In this document: piece after piece, positions 10,721 to 22,293 of the stretch | How positions within the stretch are numbered: the first letter of the stretch is position 1 | Layout: each line of letters opens with the position of its first letter | Source: Castanea sativa | Taxonomy: Eukaryota > Streptophyta > Magnoliopsida > Fagales > Fagaceae | Length of the DNA stretch: 64,000 bases | Direction of reading: 5' to 3' | Assembly (NCBI RefSeq): GCF_040712315.1 | Contig: NC_134013.1 | Coordinates: 38,920,501-38,984,500 of the forward strand | The notes under the pieces: generated by a model | What the model was told of the DNA's origin: nothing | Database searches by the model: none | The model's input: only the letters and a program-made list of their open reading frames with translations | Position numbers and translations under genes: made by a program

Positions 10721-10842
10721 GTTTATTACTATTACCCTTTCTCGGCCCCCTACAGGATCCTGCAAAGCTGTACAATGATCTTAGATGGAATGTCACAAGG
10801 CCTCAAGGTTTTGACGCAGTGATGCGTGTTAGATGCAGCCAG
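10721..10842 (+). pseudogene. Captured SEC24-like exon fragment
   Basis: Preceded by CTATCTTCCAG and followed by GTAGCC, this segment looks like one exon with both splice borders kept. It encodes YYYYPFSA, then after a small frameshift near 10750 DPAKLYNDLRWNVTRPQG and FDAVMRVRCSQ. These blocks match what I remember of plant SEC24 (the CEF/SEC24C type), the COPII cargo-adaptor subunit acting at ER exit sites. Only about 40 residues are present, so it is non-functional as SEC24. Intron borders imply capture at DNA level. It lies inside the Mutator-like element, opposite in strand to the PMD gene. Confidence 0.65.
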
Positions 10843-12647
10843 GTAGCCTTTTTGGTATACTGAAGTTACTTTATATGTAATAATGGGTTTTGATCCCCAC
10901 AACACCAACCTCCATCCATTATTGTGGGGGGATGAGGTGTCATTTGAGCCAAAGCTCGTTAGCTTAGTTTGAACTATATTAACATTGTTAAACAACACAT
11001 TCTGTGAAAGAAAATATGTACATTGATACTCATAAGATGCATAATGTCACATATGTGATACCCATGACCAAATTGTGGTAGTACTTTCATCAAACTCAAC
11101 CTAACCTAACATCATGAGTGAAACTGATACAGGTTTGAGAAGGGGTATTTAACATCATTTCTTATTTCATTAATGAGCTTGAAAAAAATTGAACATTCAG
11201 CATACAATATGAAAACCTGAGCTGTGGACATTTGAAACACTAACTTGTTTCCTTGTTCGAGCTTTAACTTACTAATGAGTTTTTAAAACAATAAAAGAAC
11301 TTATAAACAAGTACATACACATGCAACAACAAAAAAACATATAAAAGATATTGAAATTAAAAATTAAACTCTGCCCATACATATGTATACCAAGCCTTAT
11401 ACCAATAACTTTGCATGTTAATGATTATTTGTTGTGTTATTCCATGATAATGTATATGCACGCATACCTAGCTCAATAGACCACACCAAAAAAAGCTAAT
11501 AGAGAGCAAAAATGTAGGAAACATGGGCATGGACTGCACAAGATATGCATCCCACATGCCTTAGACATTTGCCCAACTCCTTGACATGCATTAGTCATGC
11601 CTCAAATAAATTTTTCAAACACATTTGAATGTTTCAAGAGTAGAAGTTTTAAATTCTAATGTCAAGTACATGTCGGAAACGTCTTAAACATGGCTTGAAT
11701 GCAATTAGACCACTCTAACATCACATTCCCTTTTTTTTGGATAAGTACAATATTCCCTTCTTCTTCTTTTTTGGAAAAGCGAGGGTTTGTTATTGGTATC
11801 TCCAAAAGTCTACAGTTTAAAAAATTCAAGAGTATAAAAACCAGATTCATTTATTTGTTCTTCAATTGAGATTTGAGAACATAAACGGAGAAAAAGACAA
11901 TTTTAACCTTCAACCTTCATATAGTTCATGCGTCTGTTCTCCATGTCTGTTATGGAAATCCCTATTACATATTCTAACTAAATATGGTCTTGCTTCTTTT
12001 CCCTCTTCACTACCTACCTCATTTATTACATAGGTTACAGGTCAACGTCTACATTCTACAGTCAACTTTTCAGTAAGTAATAATTATCCCATGATTAACA
12101 AAATGTTAAAAAAAAATATTTTGGAACTGCACAATCAAAATTGACACTTAATTAGTAATAAATTTTGGAACTTTTTAACACCATTTGTATTTAGAAAGAA
12201 ATCTTACCCATCCATGCACACAAAATTATTGGAAAAATAACGTGACTTTACAATTGACATTTCAATTCAAAAAAAATTTCAATTAAACAGGTTAATTGCG
12301 TAAACTAGCAAACTCGCCAACATTTATGCAAATAATTAATGATCCTCATCAACATTTTAGGGAACTAATTGAATTTTTTTGTTTTCTCTTAAAATGAAAA
12401 CTTTGTATATGTTTGTCCTACCAATATTTTCATTTTTCTAACAAGTAGTATTTACCAAATAACTTATTGTTCAATGCAAAGTAATAAAAAAGGATGACAT
12501 AGTTGAGAATTTCAGCATTTGATCAATCTCAGCCCCCTACAATTATAAGTTACTGGAGGGGTTGATTATTGGGCAAATCTAACATGATAATCCTCTACAG
12601 AAAATTTTTACGGTAAACTGCTTTTTTGTTGATCACTAGCAGTACCT
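10843..12647. other. Gene-free interior of the Mutator-like element
   Basis: I see no supportable gene. The first part (10843-11000) could be intron sequence captured with the SEC24-like exon. The remainder is A/T-rich. Confidence 0.5.
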
Positions 12648-12650
12648 TTA

Positions 12651-13153
12651 TGGCCTGTTTGGAAGTTTAGAGAGGGAGGAGAGTAGAGGAGAGAAGAGTA
12701 GTGGGGAGGAGAGTAGAGTGAAATAATTACCCTCCACCTTGTTTGGATGTTTTTAAAATTAGTAAGGGGGAAGGGAGTAATTAGCCCTTCCCCTTGTTTG
12801 GATGTTTTTAAAATTGAGATGGAGAGGAGAGGAAATGATTAAATAGACAAATTTACCCATATTTGAAAATAAATTGCAATATTGGTCTATGATTAATTGG
12901 TTTGTAATTTTGTTAATTTAAAAAGGGTAAATTAGAGAATTCATTTGGTCAATAATTTATCTACTCTACTCTCCCTCCAAATCTCTCCAATTTGGGGGAA
13001 TTAAAAATGAAGGGTTAGAGGTAGTTGAAACCCTCCCAAACCCCTCCAAATCCCTCCCCCTCCTCCCTTAAAAAACTTCCAAACAAGGGATTTAAATTAC
13101 TCTCCCTCCCTCTACTCTACTCTCCCTCCTTTTTTAAACATCCAAACAGGCCA
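12651..13153. mobile_element. Tourist-like (PIF/Harbinger) MITE
   Basis: Terminal inverted repeats TGGCCTGTTTGGA and TCCAAACAGGCCA are flanked by TTA at 12648-12650 and 13154-13156. The subterminal regions are complementary GGAGGAGAGTAG-type and CTACTCTCCTCC-type tracts. The TTA duplication and GGCCTGTTTGG end fit PIF/Harbinger. There is no coding capacity. It is nested in the Mutator-like element. Confidence 0.85.
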
Positions 13154-13241
13154 TTAGAGAAGAATTAATTAAAAAGGGAAAATAACTTATTAGGTAGTTA
13201 ATCTATAATACCTGCAGTACCTTATTAGTGAAAGTCATATT

Positions 13242-14105
13242 CTTCATTAATCTTGACCAAATGAACATAAACCTATAAGACACAGCACACCTTTAATTAC
13301 CAAATTTCCATATGCCAAGTAAGCTAGCAACCAAATATTACCAACATCCCTTCTCAGTATCTTTCATTGTTTTACTTTAAACCTTAAAATGAATTCTCTA
13401 ACCATCCACATGGATCATGCCTGCCACAGACCATTATTTACCTCTTGAAAGTACCTGCATGAAGAAGTACTTACTAGCCTATATAAATTCTATCCACGAA
13501 TTCACTGGAACTCAAACAAATAGTGTATCTCAAACAAAGAGAATAAGAACAAGTCATAAGCATCCAAAGCCTTACTTGAAAATTTCTACTTGCATCAATC
13601 ATCCATAAATCGAATGCAAGACAAAAATTAATCATTAAAAGAAAGAAAAAACTTACCACCTAATTGTTTCTAGATAAAACTTGGTGTTACCAACTTGTGC
13701 TTCATAAATCTTGACCAAATGAATTCGAACCTATAATACCGCACACCTTTAATTACCAAATGCCCATATGCCTAGTAAGCAAACAAGCACCTCTCTCCTA
13801 TACCCCTCCCCAATATCTTTAATTTGTTTTAGTTAAAACCTTAAAATGAATTCTCTAAAACATCCACACAGATCATGTATGTCCAAGGACCATTATTCCT
13901 TTTGAAACTACCTGCCTAAAGTATTTACTAACCTATATAAATTCCATCCACAAACTTCACTAGAAATCAAACAGATATTGTATCTCAAATAATGACAATA
14001 ACAACAAGTCAAAAGTATCCGAAGACTTGCCAATTTCTGCTAGCATTCATCCTCCATAAATTGAATGCAAGACACAGATAATTAATCATTAAACGACAAG
14101 AAAAG
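13242..14105 (+). repeat. Tandem duplication, two 410-bp units
   Basis: 13242-13651 and 13700-14105 are direct copies with moderate divergence. Shared blocks are ATCTTGACCAAATGAA, ACACCTTTAATTACCAAAT, CCTTAAAATGAATTCTCTA, CTATATAAATTC and TTGAATGCAAGACA. A small open frame in the first copy is not preserved in the second, so no gene is called. Confidence 0.8.
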
Positions 14106-14333
14106 TTAATTTGGAGAGAGGGGCAACAATTGTAAAAGTTAATTTGCCTTACCCCCAATTTTTTATACCCCATAATAATACTTTTAAAAAAGTTAATTAT
14201 ACATAATAATGGCCTTAAAATTCTAATTTGGATGGTTAAATTTCTGGGTTCAAAACCCCTGGATGCATGTGTAACTTACCAACAACTAATAATAATAATA
14301 ATAATAAAAAATAAATAAATGACCTTAAATCAG

Positions 14334-14526
14334 AATATCATTTATGACATTATCAAATTTAGCATGAAGAAAGTCATCAAACTTTCAATAACATGGATCC
14401 AATTAAACACTAAATCATCAACTTTAACAAAACCCTAACATCAACAATTTAATTTAACAAAGACCCAGTTAACAAACCCTAACATCATCACTGCAGAATA
14501 ATGTATCGTTCAAGATAGAAATTTGA
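14334..14526 (+). repeat. Direct repeat unit 2 (partner 10441-10633)
   Basis: Near-identical copy of the upstream unit, including both AAACCCTAA motifs. Confidence 0.75.
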
Positions 14527-15075
14527 AATTTGCCTGATATCAACCCACGAACATAACAAAGCGCAAAACAAAACCAAAAAAATATAAAAAATCAAACCCA
14601 CAAACCAATTCAATCTCAAAATACAATAAAGCTTCGATCTTGCAATGGTTCTATTAGAAATGAGTAGACCGAAACCAAAATAGAAAAAAACTTGGTGAAA
14701 CCAAAGTTTCTTTGATTTTTCCCACTGTTTCTCGGCAACCAAATAGTGAACTTTGTACAAAGCGACTCACCTTTTTTTTTTTAGTTTTGAGAGACCGCGT
14801 CTATACACCTTGCTGTGGCTTTATGAAATCTTTTGGCGAAGGTGATCAATGTGAAATAGTGGAGACTGAGAGTGGAGATTAAGAGTGGAGACTGTGAGAG
14901 AACAGTGAATGAGAGAACGGTGGATGAGTACGAAGAGGGTGAGTGAGTGAGAGTGGAGAGGGTGAGCGAGTGAGAGAGGCTGAGGTTCAGTGTGAGAGGG
15001 AGAGTGAGAGCGTGGGTGAGAGGGAGAGTGAGAGTGTGAGAGTCTGCTCTGTGTTAGAGAGAGAGTGAGTGAGAG
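14527..15075. other. Gene-free segment with purine-rich GAGTGAGAG tract
   Basis: 14527-14800 has no recognised product. Between about 14860 and 15075 the plus strand is almost all purine with GTGAGAG/GAGTGAG units. This may be an untranslated leader or a simple-sequence expansion next to the right TIR. Confidence 0.5.
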
Positions 15076-15127
15076 TGGAGTGTCTGTTCCAGGTGAGAGG
15101 CGTTAATTTTGAAAAAACCCCAAATTG

Positions 15128-15335
15128 AAATCGAGTCTTAGAGACTCGGTTTTCTGTTTTTCCACGTAGATCAACCACGTCAGACCCAGATGGCCACGTC
15201 ACATAAATCGAGTCTTAGAGACTTGATTTCTGGGTGGACGCCACGTGGAAAAAACACCACATCAAACTGAAAAACCGAGCCTTAAAGACTCGATTTAAAG
15301 GCCCAAAATCGAGCCTCTGAGACTCGAGAACTAAA
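15128..15335. repeat. Palindrome array in right Mutator TIR
   Basis: Four imperfect palindromes of the ATCGAGTCTnnnAGACTCGAT type, the counterpart of the left array. CCACGT boxes lie between the units. Confidence 0.8.
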
Positions 15336-15414
15336 TTATATAGTTTGGGAACCGGGCCTCCTAACTATATAGTTGGAAAGTAATGGCTAATTTGCTATTT
15401 TCGCCTCCCACCAG

Positions 15415-16350
15415 GCACCAGCTATCGCCACCGATCACCACTACCAACCTTCATGGCAGCAACGAAATTGTGACCCTTCCTAAGTTTCTTATCCCTTTCT
15501 GAACTTTCTTATTTCACTTTCTAAAAGAAATAAATAAAACTCCAAACACATCCCCACTGGCCCAAGACCACCAACCTTCATTGGTGCCAACGACCATCCA
15601 CTATAGGCGCCGGCGAAGTTGACCTATCAAAGGACAACAACCCTATAGTGACCCAGCCGAATCAACTCATATGGTCTTCTCAAACTCTAGATCTGTGAAA
15701 TCCAAGTTGGCCACCACCATTAAAAGTTGATATATATAACACGATTCTGCATCCACGCTTTTTATGGGGTTGAGATCCACAAACTTTGGCCGCCTTTCAT
15801 GGCTTGAATTCTCATCGTCTCCACAACCAAGAAAGCTCCTTAAACTTTCATTAAACAAACAGTGGGCCTTGACACAGACCATTTTGGTTGACTCATTGCA
15901 AATGCCTCCTTTGGGTACCTTGCAAGACTAGCCATTCAATCTTTAACATGCAACGATTGTTAGTCATGCAATTTCTAATAAGTGGTCTAACGACTCATTG
16001 GATTTCAAAAGCTCAACTTCGCCATCGGCGGTGGTGGTGGTGATCGTCGCCGTCGGTGAAGGTTTGTCGTGGTGACCAATGGTGATGGTGGTGGCTGTTG
16101 GGATGTGTTGGGTTTTTATTTATTTATATTTCTTTTAGGAAGTGAAATAAAAAAAAAGGGCAAAAAAAAAAGAAGAAGACGAATTTAATTAAGTGAATTT
16201 ACATGTGTTAAGTTTTTATTAGTTAAGTATAAAGTGGAGTAAAAAAAGTAGGACAGAAGATTTAGATTTTGGTGTACCTTGAGTAAAATGGGATATTTAG
16301 CAAGAGTATTTAAATAACAGTTTTTGTTATGATTTTTTTTTTTTTGAGAA

Positions 16351-16387
<37 letters not shown>

Positions 16388-16604
16388 AGGGAAGGAGGAT
16401 AAAATAAGTGAATACACTTATTTAAACAACAGTGTTTGTTAAATAACAGTTTTCGTTATTTAAACAATATAATACACATTTTCACAATATTTTTTCACCA
16501 CACCTATTTTCAAAAAACTTAAAAAATATTAATAAAATAACGTTACGGATCCATATCTTTATAATAATATTAGAGCATGCAACTATTTATGCCTTTAGCT
16601 TACC
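15415..16604. other. Gene-free flank: remains of the older element, AC microsatellite
   Basis: This contains the right part of the older inverted-repeat element (GGTGGTGGTGGTGATCGTCG and its complement), then an (AC)n/(TA)n microsatellite at 16351-16388. No credible gene is seen. Confidence 0.55.
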
Positions 16605-17494
16605 TTAGAGCAACCACATCAACTTATTCAAATTTTTTGTCTATTTTACACAAAAAACCTACTTTTTCTATTCAATAAAATATTCATTCTTTTTACATTT
16701 TTTATTATTTCTTTCCCTCTCTCACTGCGTCTTCTCAGTTGAGCCACACCCACACCCAGCTAGCCACCCTTCAACAAAATCCTTCAACAAACCACACCCA
16801 CCGAGCCACACCCACACCTATCCTTCAACAAACCACACCCACCGATCCGTCGAGCCACACCCACACCCAAACCCATTCATCGCCCACCCAATCGGCGGCA
16901 AGATAATCAAAACCCACCAACTCACACCCAAAATCAACCAAAAACCAAAAAAAGAAAAACAACAACCAACGAATTGGAGCGAGATCGAGGCCTCTGGCCT
17001 GAGCAAGATCGACGCCTCGCAGCACCGCCACCTCCTGGCGATGGCCGCTGGCCTCAAGCTCAACCAAAAATGGATCAAAACCCACGAGATTCTAGGCGAC
17101 GGACCCATCGGAGAACTCCGTTCGTGTTGTAGGCGATGGACTCGTCCGACGACTTGGCTTGCTCGACCTTGTTTTCATCGGCGGTGATGGCGATCGGTGG
17201 CTAGAGGAAGAAAAATTGATGAGATGAGAGAAAGAGAGAGTTGTGTTGTGCGCCTGGGAGAGAGAGGGAGGTGAGATTCAGTAGGGAGGAGAGAGAAAAA
17301 ACTATTAAGAAATTAAATACACCTGCTACAGTACCCGTGTAAATTTACACAGTTCTGTAGCAAAGTGTATTTTATAGATGAGTTTACACCCACTGATGTA
17401 AAGACTTTTTTGCTCAAAATTTGTAAAATTAATGACTTTTTTTCATTTTACACATTTATCTACATTTATCCATCCACTGATGTGGATGCTCTTA
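16605..17494. mobile_element. TIR element with TTAGAGCA ends
   Basis: The left end TTAGAGCAACCACATCA matches the reverse complement of the right end TGATGTGGATGCTCTTA. Subterminal CATTTTACACA/TTTTACACA motifs also pair. The interior (16730-17170) is GC-richer, with CACACCCA repeats and a frame rich in ordinary residues, perhaps captured DNA, but I recognise no protein. Target duplication is not established. Confidence 0.6.
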
Positions 17495-18105
17495 GTACTC
17501 TTGCATCAGAGAAGATAAAATGGTCATGTATCAGTTCTGTGTCAGCATCCAATACACAAGCACCGGATGGAAGCTTAATCACTATTTATTAGGTGCATTA
17601 TTTCTTTCCTTTTTCCATGTTTAATTGTCAAAAGCAATACTAATAAGCCCGTTGGAATTAGCTTTTTATGTTATTTTATTAGTTTATTGGCGTACGTACT
17701 TTTTTATAAACATTTTTTTCCAGATCTAATTTATTTTGTCAATGCTCAATAAATAAATAAATTAGAACTAAATCAAATAACACTTTTACAAATTACATTT
17801 TCACTAATGCTAGTGCTTAAAGCTCTTCAAAAGCTAAACTATTCTTTTTTTGCTTTCGCACAGTGTTTTAACTTTCAACCAGAGACTAAACAAATGTTGG
17901 TTAGAAGTTTTTAATCCAATACATTATGAATATTACAAGACCTTGAGTATCTCTAGAACAAATTAAAGGATTTAGAAGTGTTATATTTTTAGTAGTTGCT
18001 TTATTACATGTTTAAAACACTTTTTTTAATAGTAATAAAAAAAATAAATATTTGAAATAATGCTATTATTGAGATTCTTAAAAGCAATATTTTATATATC
18101 GAAAA
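17495..18105. other. Gene-free A/T-rich spacer
   Basis: Nothing recognisable. Confidence 0.5.
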
Positions 18106-18252
18106 ATTCTTAGGTACTCCCTGAGTATAGTGAAATGATGCTCCTTCCTCTCACATTCATGATGGACCCCACTATGAATTTAATGAGCGGACTCCACCGT
18201 GAATGTGAGAGGAGGGAGCACCATTCTCCGTGCTCCGGGAGTACCTAAGAAT
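18106..18252. mobile_element. 147-bp MITE
   Basis: The ends are ATTCTTAGGTACTCCC and its complement GGGAGTACCTAAGAAT. Inner arms also pair (CCTCTCACATTCA with TGAATGTGAGAGG), so the whole element can fold into a hairpin. No coding capacity. Confidence 0.85.
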
Positions 18253-21028
18253 TACTCTTATATATCAGTTTAAACTTTGCCCAAAGAGTCATTAGTTTTG
18301 TATAAAGATACATCCATTAAAATCAATACAAATACAAACAAACTAGATTTTGTTGAACTTATAGAGTTGGGTTTAAATTATGCCTAGTGTAACTTTAAAT
18401 AATGTAAGACCACTCAATATTTTTTAATTGGATGCGAACTTTGACAAATTTATCGTTATATTATATTATATTATCTTTGTATATTATCCATACTTGCAAA
18501 ATTTAAAGATGATAAAAAATCAATGGCAATGTCATCATTCAATTGTTTAAATTCTAGTTCTTGTAGTTTAAAATAATGTATAAAAGATGAGTTTATGGAT
18601 TTAATGGTAAATTAAATCCAATTAGATTGAATTACATATAGAACATGTAATTTAACGGTGGGATTCTCAAAGTATTAATTCAATAATAAGTTATTGAGTG
18701 GTGTAACATTGCTTAGAGTTACCCTCTCAGTCTTAATCTCTACATGGTCTGGAGCTCACCAAGCAAATCAAAGATTTGAACCCAATAGTGGTGGGATTCA
18801 TCCGTTTTAGAATGTATAGCTTTTACAAAGGGTTTCTTTGAGAGAGAGAGATATGTTAGAAGGAAGCCATATGTGCTTATGCCTAAGAGAGAAGAAGACA
18901 AACTTTTTTTCCCTGGGTAAAGACGAACCTAGTTGGGGATATGGCTTTGTTCAAATTTTCTTGTGTTTTTGTCTAGATTAGGACCCAGATTTGCTTTTGC
19001 GTGTTTGTTCATATCTGGGTCTAATTTTGGTAAATTTGATTTAGTTACTAGTTGATTTTTGTGTTTGAGATTTATAAATCTAATTTTTTTAGTGTTAAAT
19101 TTGATTGGCTGCGTATTTGTATGAGCATAACATACGAGAGTGACTGATAATTGATGAGTTTGTTTAGATCTAGTCCAAATCTGAGTTTGAGTTTTGTGTT
19201 TGGTTAGCAAGAAAGTGTTAGAAAAATTGGATTGCTCTTTCATTTTCTTTTTTATATCTATTAAATACATAAATAAATAAATAATTTTGTTTTTGATTTT
19301 TTTTTGATTGAAATACTTATGTGGAATTTTTTAATGTTTATTAAAAAAAAAATTAATAATATTTTATTAGCCACAAAGGCATGAAGTTTGCCAACTATGC
19401 AGACCGTTAGCCACATAGGTATTTTCTGTTAGTAAGTTAACGATAGTGATCAAATTGATTGCAAGTTTAAAACAACAGGGACTAAATTGATTACTACCAA
19501 AATGTAAGAACTAATTTGACTATGATTCCAAAATATAGGGACCAAAATGGTGTTTTCGCTTTTTTTTTTAGTCTTCCTCATCTCTTTCTCTCTCTTCCTC
19601 TTTGCCTCTCTCTTATCTGATACAAAGCAAGCAACCCAGCAAAGAGCAAACCCACAAAACCCTCTCTGCTACCACCATACCAGCCAACCACACAAATCTC
19701 CTGTTAGCCACTGCTAGTCACCACCCATCACAACCTAACCATGAAACTAGATCTACCACCACCCCCTCTGCCACCACCACACCAGCAAGCCACCTATAAC
19801 CTAAACTACCAATAACCACCACACCCAACAACCACTAACTGCCACCATGTACAACCCACTGCCAAAAACCACCACACAAACCACAAACACTGCCAACTAA
19901 GAACAACCACCCAGCAAAAATTAGCAAGCCAAGAAGAACCACCCACAACCACTGCTAAAAAACCCAAATTAGCTAAAAACCATCACACAAATCAGCCGTA
20001 TCATGACCCGATCAACAACCCATCACACCCACAACCCACTGCCAAAATCAACGAAACCCATCGCCACCACCAACACAATCACACCACCACTAACCCAAGA
20101 AACCCAGCCAAACCCGCCACCAAAAAACCCTGCCAAACCCATGAAAGCTAGCCAAACTGCCACCACAATATCCATCCACACCACCATTGACCCACGAAAC
20201 CTAGCCAAACTAGACCAATTGCCACAGCCAAAATCCACCACCATCAAACCCTGCAAACTGGGGGTGTTCACCAAACCGCAAAAACTGCACCAAAATCGCC
20301 CATAAAATGACATAACTGCATCGCACCACATCGCATGATACAGTGCGGTTTGCGGTTTTATAATATGAAAACCACACGAACAGCACTGCACCTCACCCTC
20401 TCTCTATATATATATATATTAATATATTTATTTATTTTATATTATATATAAAAGGACAAAATACCCTAGCCGTATCTCACTGTTCTGTTAGTAAAAAAAA
20501 GAATAAAAAATACTTATCACTCTCTTAGCCCTTACAAGTCAGAGCCTAGCTGCCACACTTCCACTTGAATTGCCACTAGACTACTTACTACCGTTGCACT
20601 AGTTGCTTCTACTATTGTGGTATTTATCTCTCTATATGTGTTCAATTCAAGTTTTTCTTTGTTAAAGTTAATCTATTGGTAGCTTGTATATGACAAACTT
20701 GTTAATTATATTATTTTTTTATTGATTGTTGTCGTTGGTATATTGGCACTTGGAAGTGATGGGTCAGGACTCAATACTCAGTAGCTATGTTAGATATTTA
20801 AGTTTAGTTTTTGTGGGTTTTTTTTATTTTTTTTTTGGTACTGAATCTAGGTTTCTATTTACTACGTGTTATTGGGATTTCAAAGTACTTGACTTCATTA
20901 CATGTTTGATGTATACCTGAGAATCTGAGATAGTGATATTACTGATACATGTTGAATTGTATGGTGATATATATGTTGAAACTCACCAATGCATTATAAA
21001 ACATACTCTTGATGACATAATATACATT
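18253..21028. other. Gene-free repeat-like region with ACC-rich low complexity
   Basis: 19370-19560 has repeat-like phrases (GGGACTAAATTGATTA, ATAGGGACCAAAATGG) typical of dispersed plant repeats. 19640-20300 is strongly C/A-biased (CCACCA, ACCACC, CCAAACC) and its open frames are compositional artefacts. 20250-20400 holds GTTCACCAAACCGCAAAAAC-like and GTGCGGTTTGCGGTTTT-like complementary pieces, perhaps a degraded MITE. A TA tract is at 20404-20452. Confidence 0.5.
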
Positions 21029-22058
21029 TGTAAAGTTGTGATTTACAACTATGTTTTATGTTGGCTTTAATTCCATGTCAAATTTTTTTGTAATTCTGTT
21101 CAATCATTTTCTTGTATTTTTGTGGGATTTAATGTAAGGGCTATGTGAGAGTTTGGTGAAAAATATATGAAGAAGAAAAATTCGCGACTAGCTCTCGACT
21201 GGCTTGTGAGTCCCAACCAGCAAAATAGGCCACGTGAGAAGCACATGCTGGAATTTGAAGATTTTTTGACAGGTTGGATTTCGCGAGTCATTGGCGACTT
21301 AGGCCAACTCACGAGTGACCCGTGAAACTCTTTGCTTGATTATTTTGATTGTGTCTTTTCACATTCCTTTACCAATTCTATATAAACCATCATTATCCAC
21401 GAAAAGTAAGAAGGACAAGGAGTCTTTACAAGAAACTTTTGAGAGAGAAAACCCTAGCCAAACAATTAAGAGTTAGAGATTGTTTACCCACAATCTTCTA
21501 CATCATTTTTCTAAAGTTAATCCTACATTTCTATCTATATATCCTTGAGAGGTTATTAATCCAAACACTTACCTCACACATTTTGAGTGTTGAGAGAAGT
21601 TTTGGTGCTTATGGGAGGTATTAGAAGAAGCCATTAAGCGGCAAATGCAATCAGGCGGAATTGCGGGATCCGGATAACTAGTGAAGACAAAATTCCAAGA
21701 TGTTTGTTGGTAGCTAGAGTTTGGAGGGCTCAAGTACATTGGGTAGATTAGGCTTGGAGGGTCTTTTTGATATTCGTGTACTCCAACTTATTCACTAGTT
21801 GATCGATTTCGGCTTAGAGGGCTACGGAGAGGTTTTTTGCCAAGTACTTTGGTTTCCTTTTTGATAACACGTCTCGGTATTATTTTGTGTTTGCACTTCT
21901 CTTCTCTACTCTTTAAGCTTTACATTTATCTCGTATTGTACTTGCTTATGCCTTGTAGTAGTGTTTCGGTTTATTGTACATTTTTTACTCTTGTTCTGCA
22001 CTTAGTTAAGTTATAGTAAAAGCAACTAAGCCATAATTTAAAATTGGGGGTGTAAACA
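21029..22058 (+). mobile_element. Solo LTR-like element, copy A (1.03 kb)
   Basis: It starts TGTAAAGTTGTGATTTACAAC and ends GGGGGTGTAAACA. The reverse complement of 25665-26690 has the same ends, length and landmark order (CGCGA-rich block, TATATAAACC, CCTCCAAG/GGAGGGCT, CACGTCTCGGT). TG...CA ends and absence of coding suggest a solo LTR or LARD-type remnant. No 5-bp duplication was found, so the boundaries are approximate. Confidence 0.6.
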
Positions 22059-22130
22059 AGTATTAGTGTTTCTACACTAATCGAGCTTTCAACATTCAAC
22101 AAATGAATATAATATGTTATCCTCTCTTAA

Positions 22131-22293
22131 ACTTAGGTACAACACTTATGTGTTGTTCCTTAGGTTCTTCTCTTAAAATTTAGCCATGTGGTTTCTTAAC
22201 TAAAAATACACTTTCATCCAATGAGAAAAAAGCCACATGGCTGGATTTTAAGAGAGGAACTTAAGTAACAACATTTAAGGTATTGTACCTAAT
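22131..22293. mobile_element. 163-bp MITE related to the Pack-type element
   Basis: The ends read ACTTAGGTACAACACTTA and its imperfect complement at the right. The inner arms CCATGTGG/CCACATGG and TTCTCTTAAAATTTAG-type also pair. Its outer TTAGGTACAxxxCCTTAGGTT pattern resembles the TIR of the auxilin-carrying element at 1917-2773, so they may share a transposase source. Confidence 0.75.

Larger units (their letters stand above)
7683..15405. mobile_element. Mutator-like element, 7.7 kb, with PMD gene
   Basis: The termini are long inverted repeats beginning GGCGAAAATAGCAAATTAGC and matching closely for about 190 bp, then in rearranged order to roughly 280-330 bp. The flanks carry TCTCACCAG (7674-7682) and TCCCACCAG (15406-15414), a 9-bp target duplication with one mismatch. 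Nine-bp duplications and long TIRs fit the Mutator superfamily. No MURA transposase was found. Cargo is a decayed plant mobile domain gene on the minus strand, a SEC24-like exon, a Tourist MITE and two duplications. It is probably non-autonomous. Confidence 0.8.
7570..16205. mobile_element. Older inverted-repeat element split by the Mutator-like element
   Basis: DNA just left of the Mutator-like element (about 7570-7682) matches the reverse complement of about 16085-16205. Shared blocks are TTAATTAAATTC, TTATTTCACTT, a run of AAATAAATAAAA and CACATC. The homology continues across the Mutator insertion into 15406-15470 (CACC/ATCACCAC-rich). A third, direct copy of the arm lies at about 15490-15600. 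Without the 7.7-kb insertion the older element would be about 0.9 kb. No coding content is recognised in it. Confidence 0.55.

Noticed and set aside
16818..17108. Two overlapping minus-strand frames with Trp-rich text
   Set aside because: They are antisense readings of CACACCCA repeats inside a TIR element; no conserved motif.
20003..20391. Pro/Thr-rich plus-strand frame and Gly/Val-rich minus-strand frame
   Set aside because: Both arise from the same ACC-rich low-complexity DNA and are compositional artefacts.
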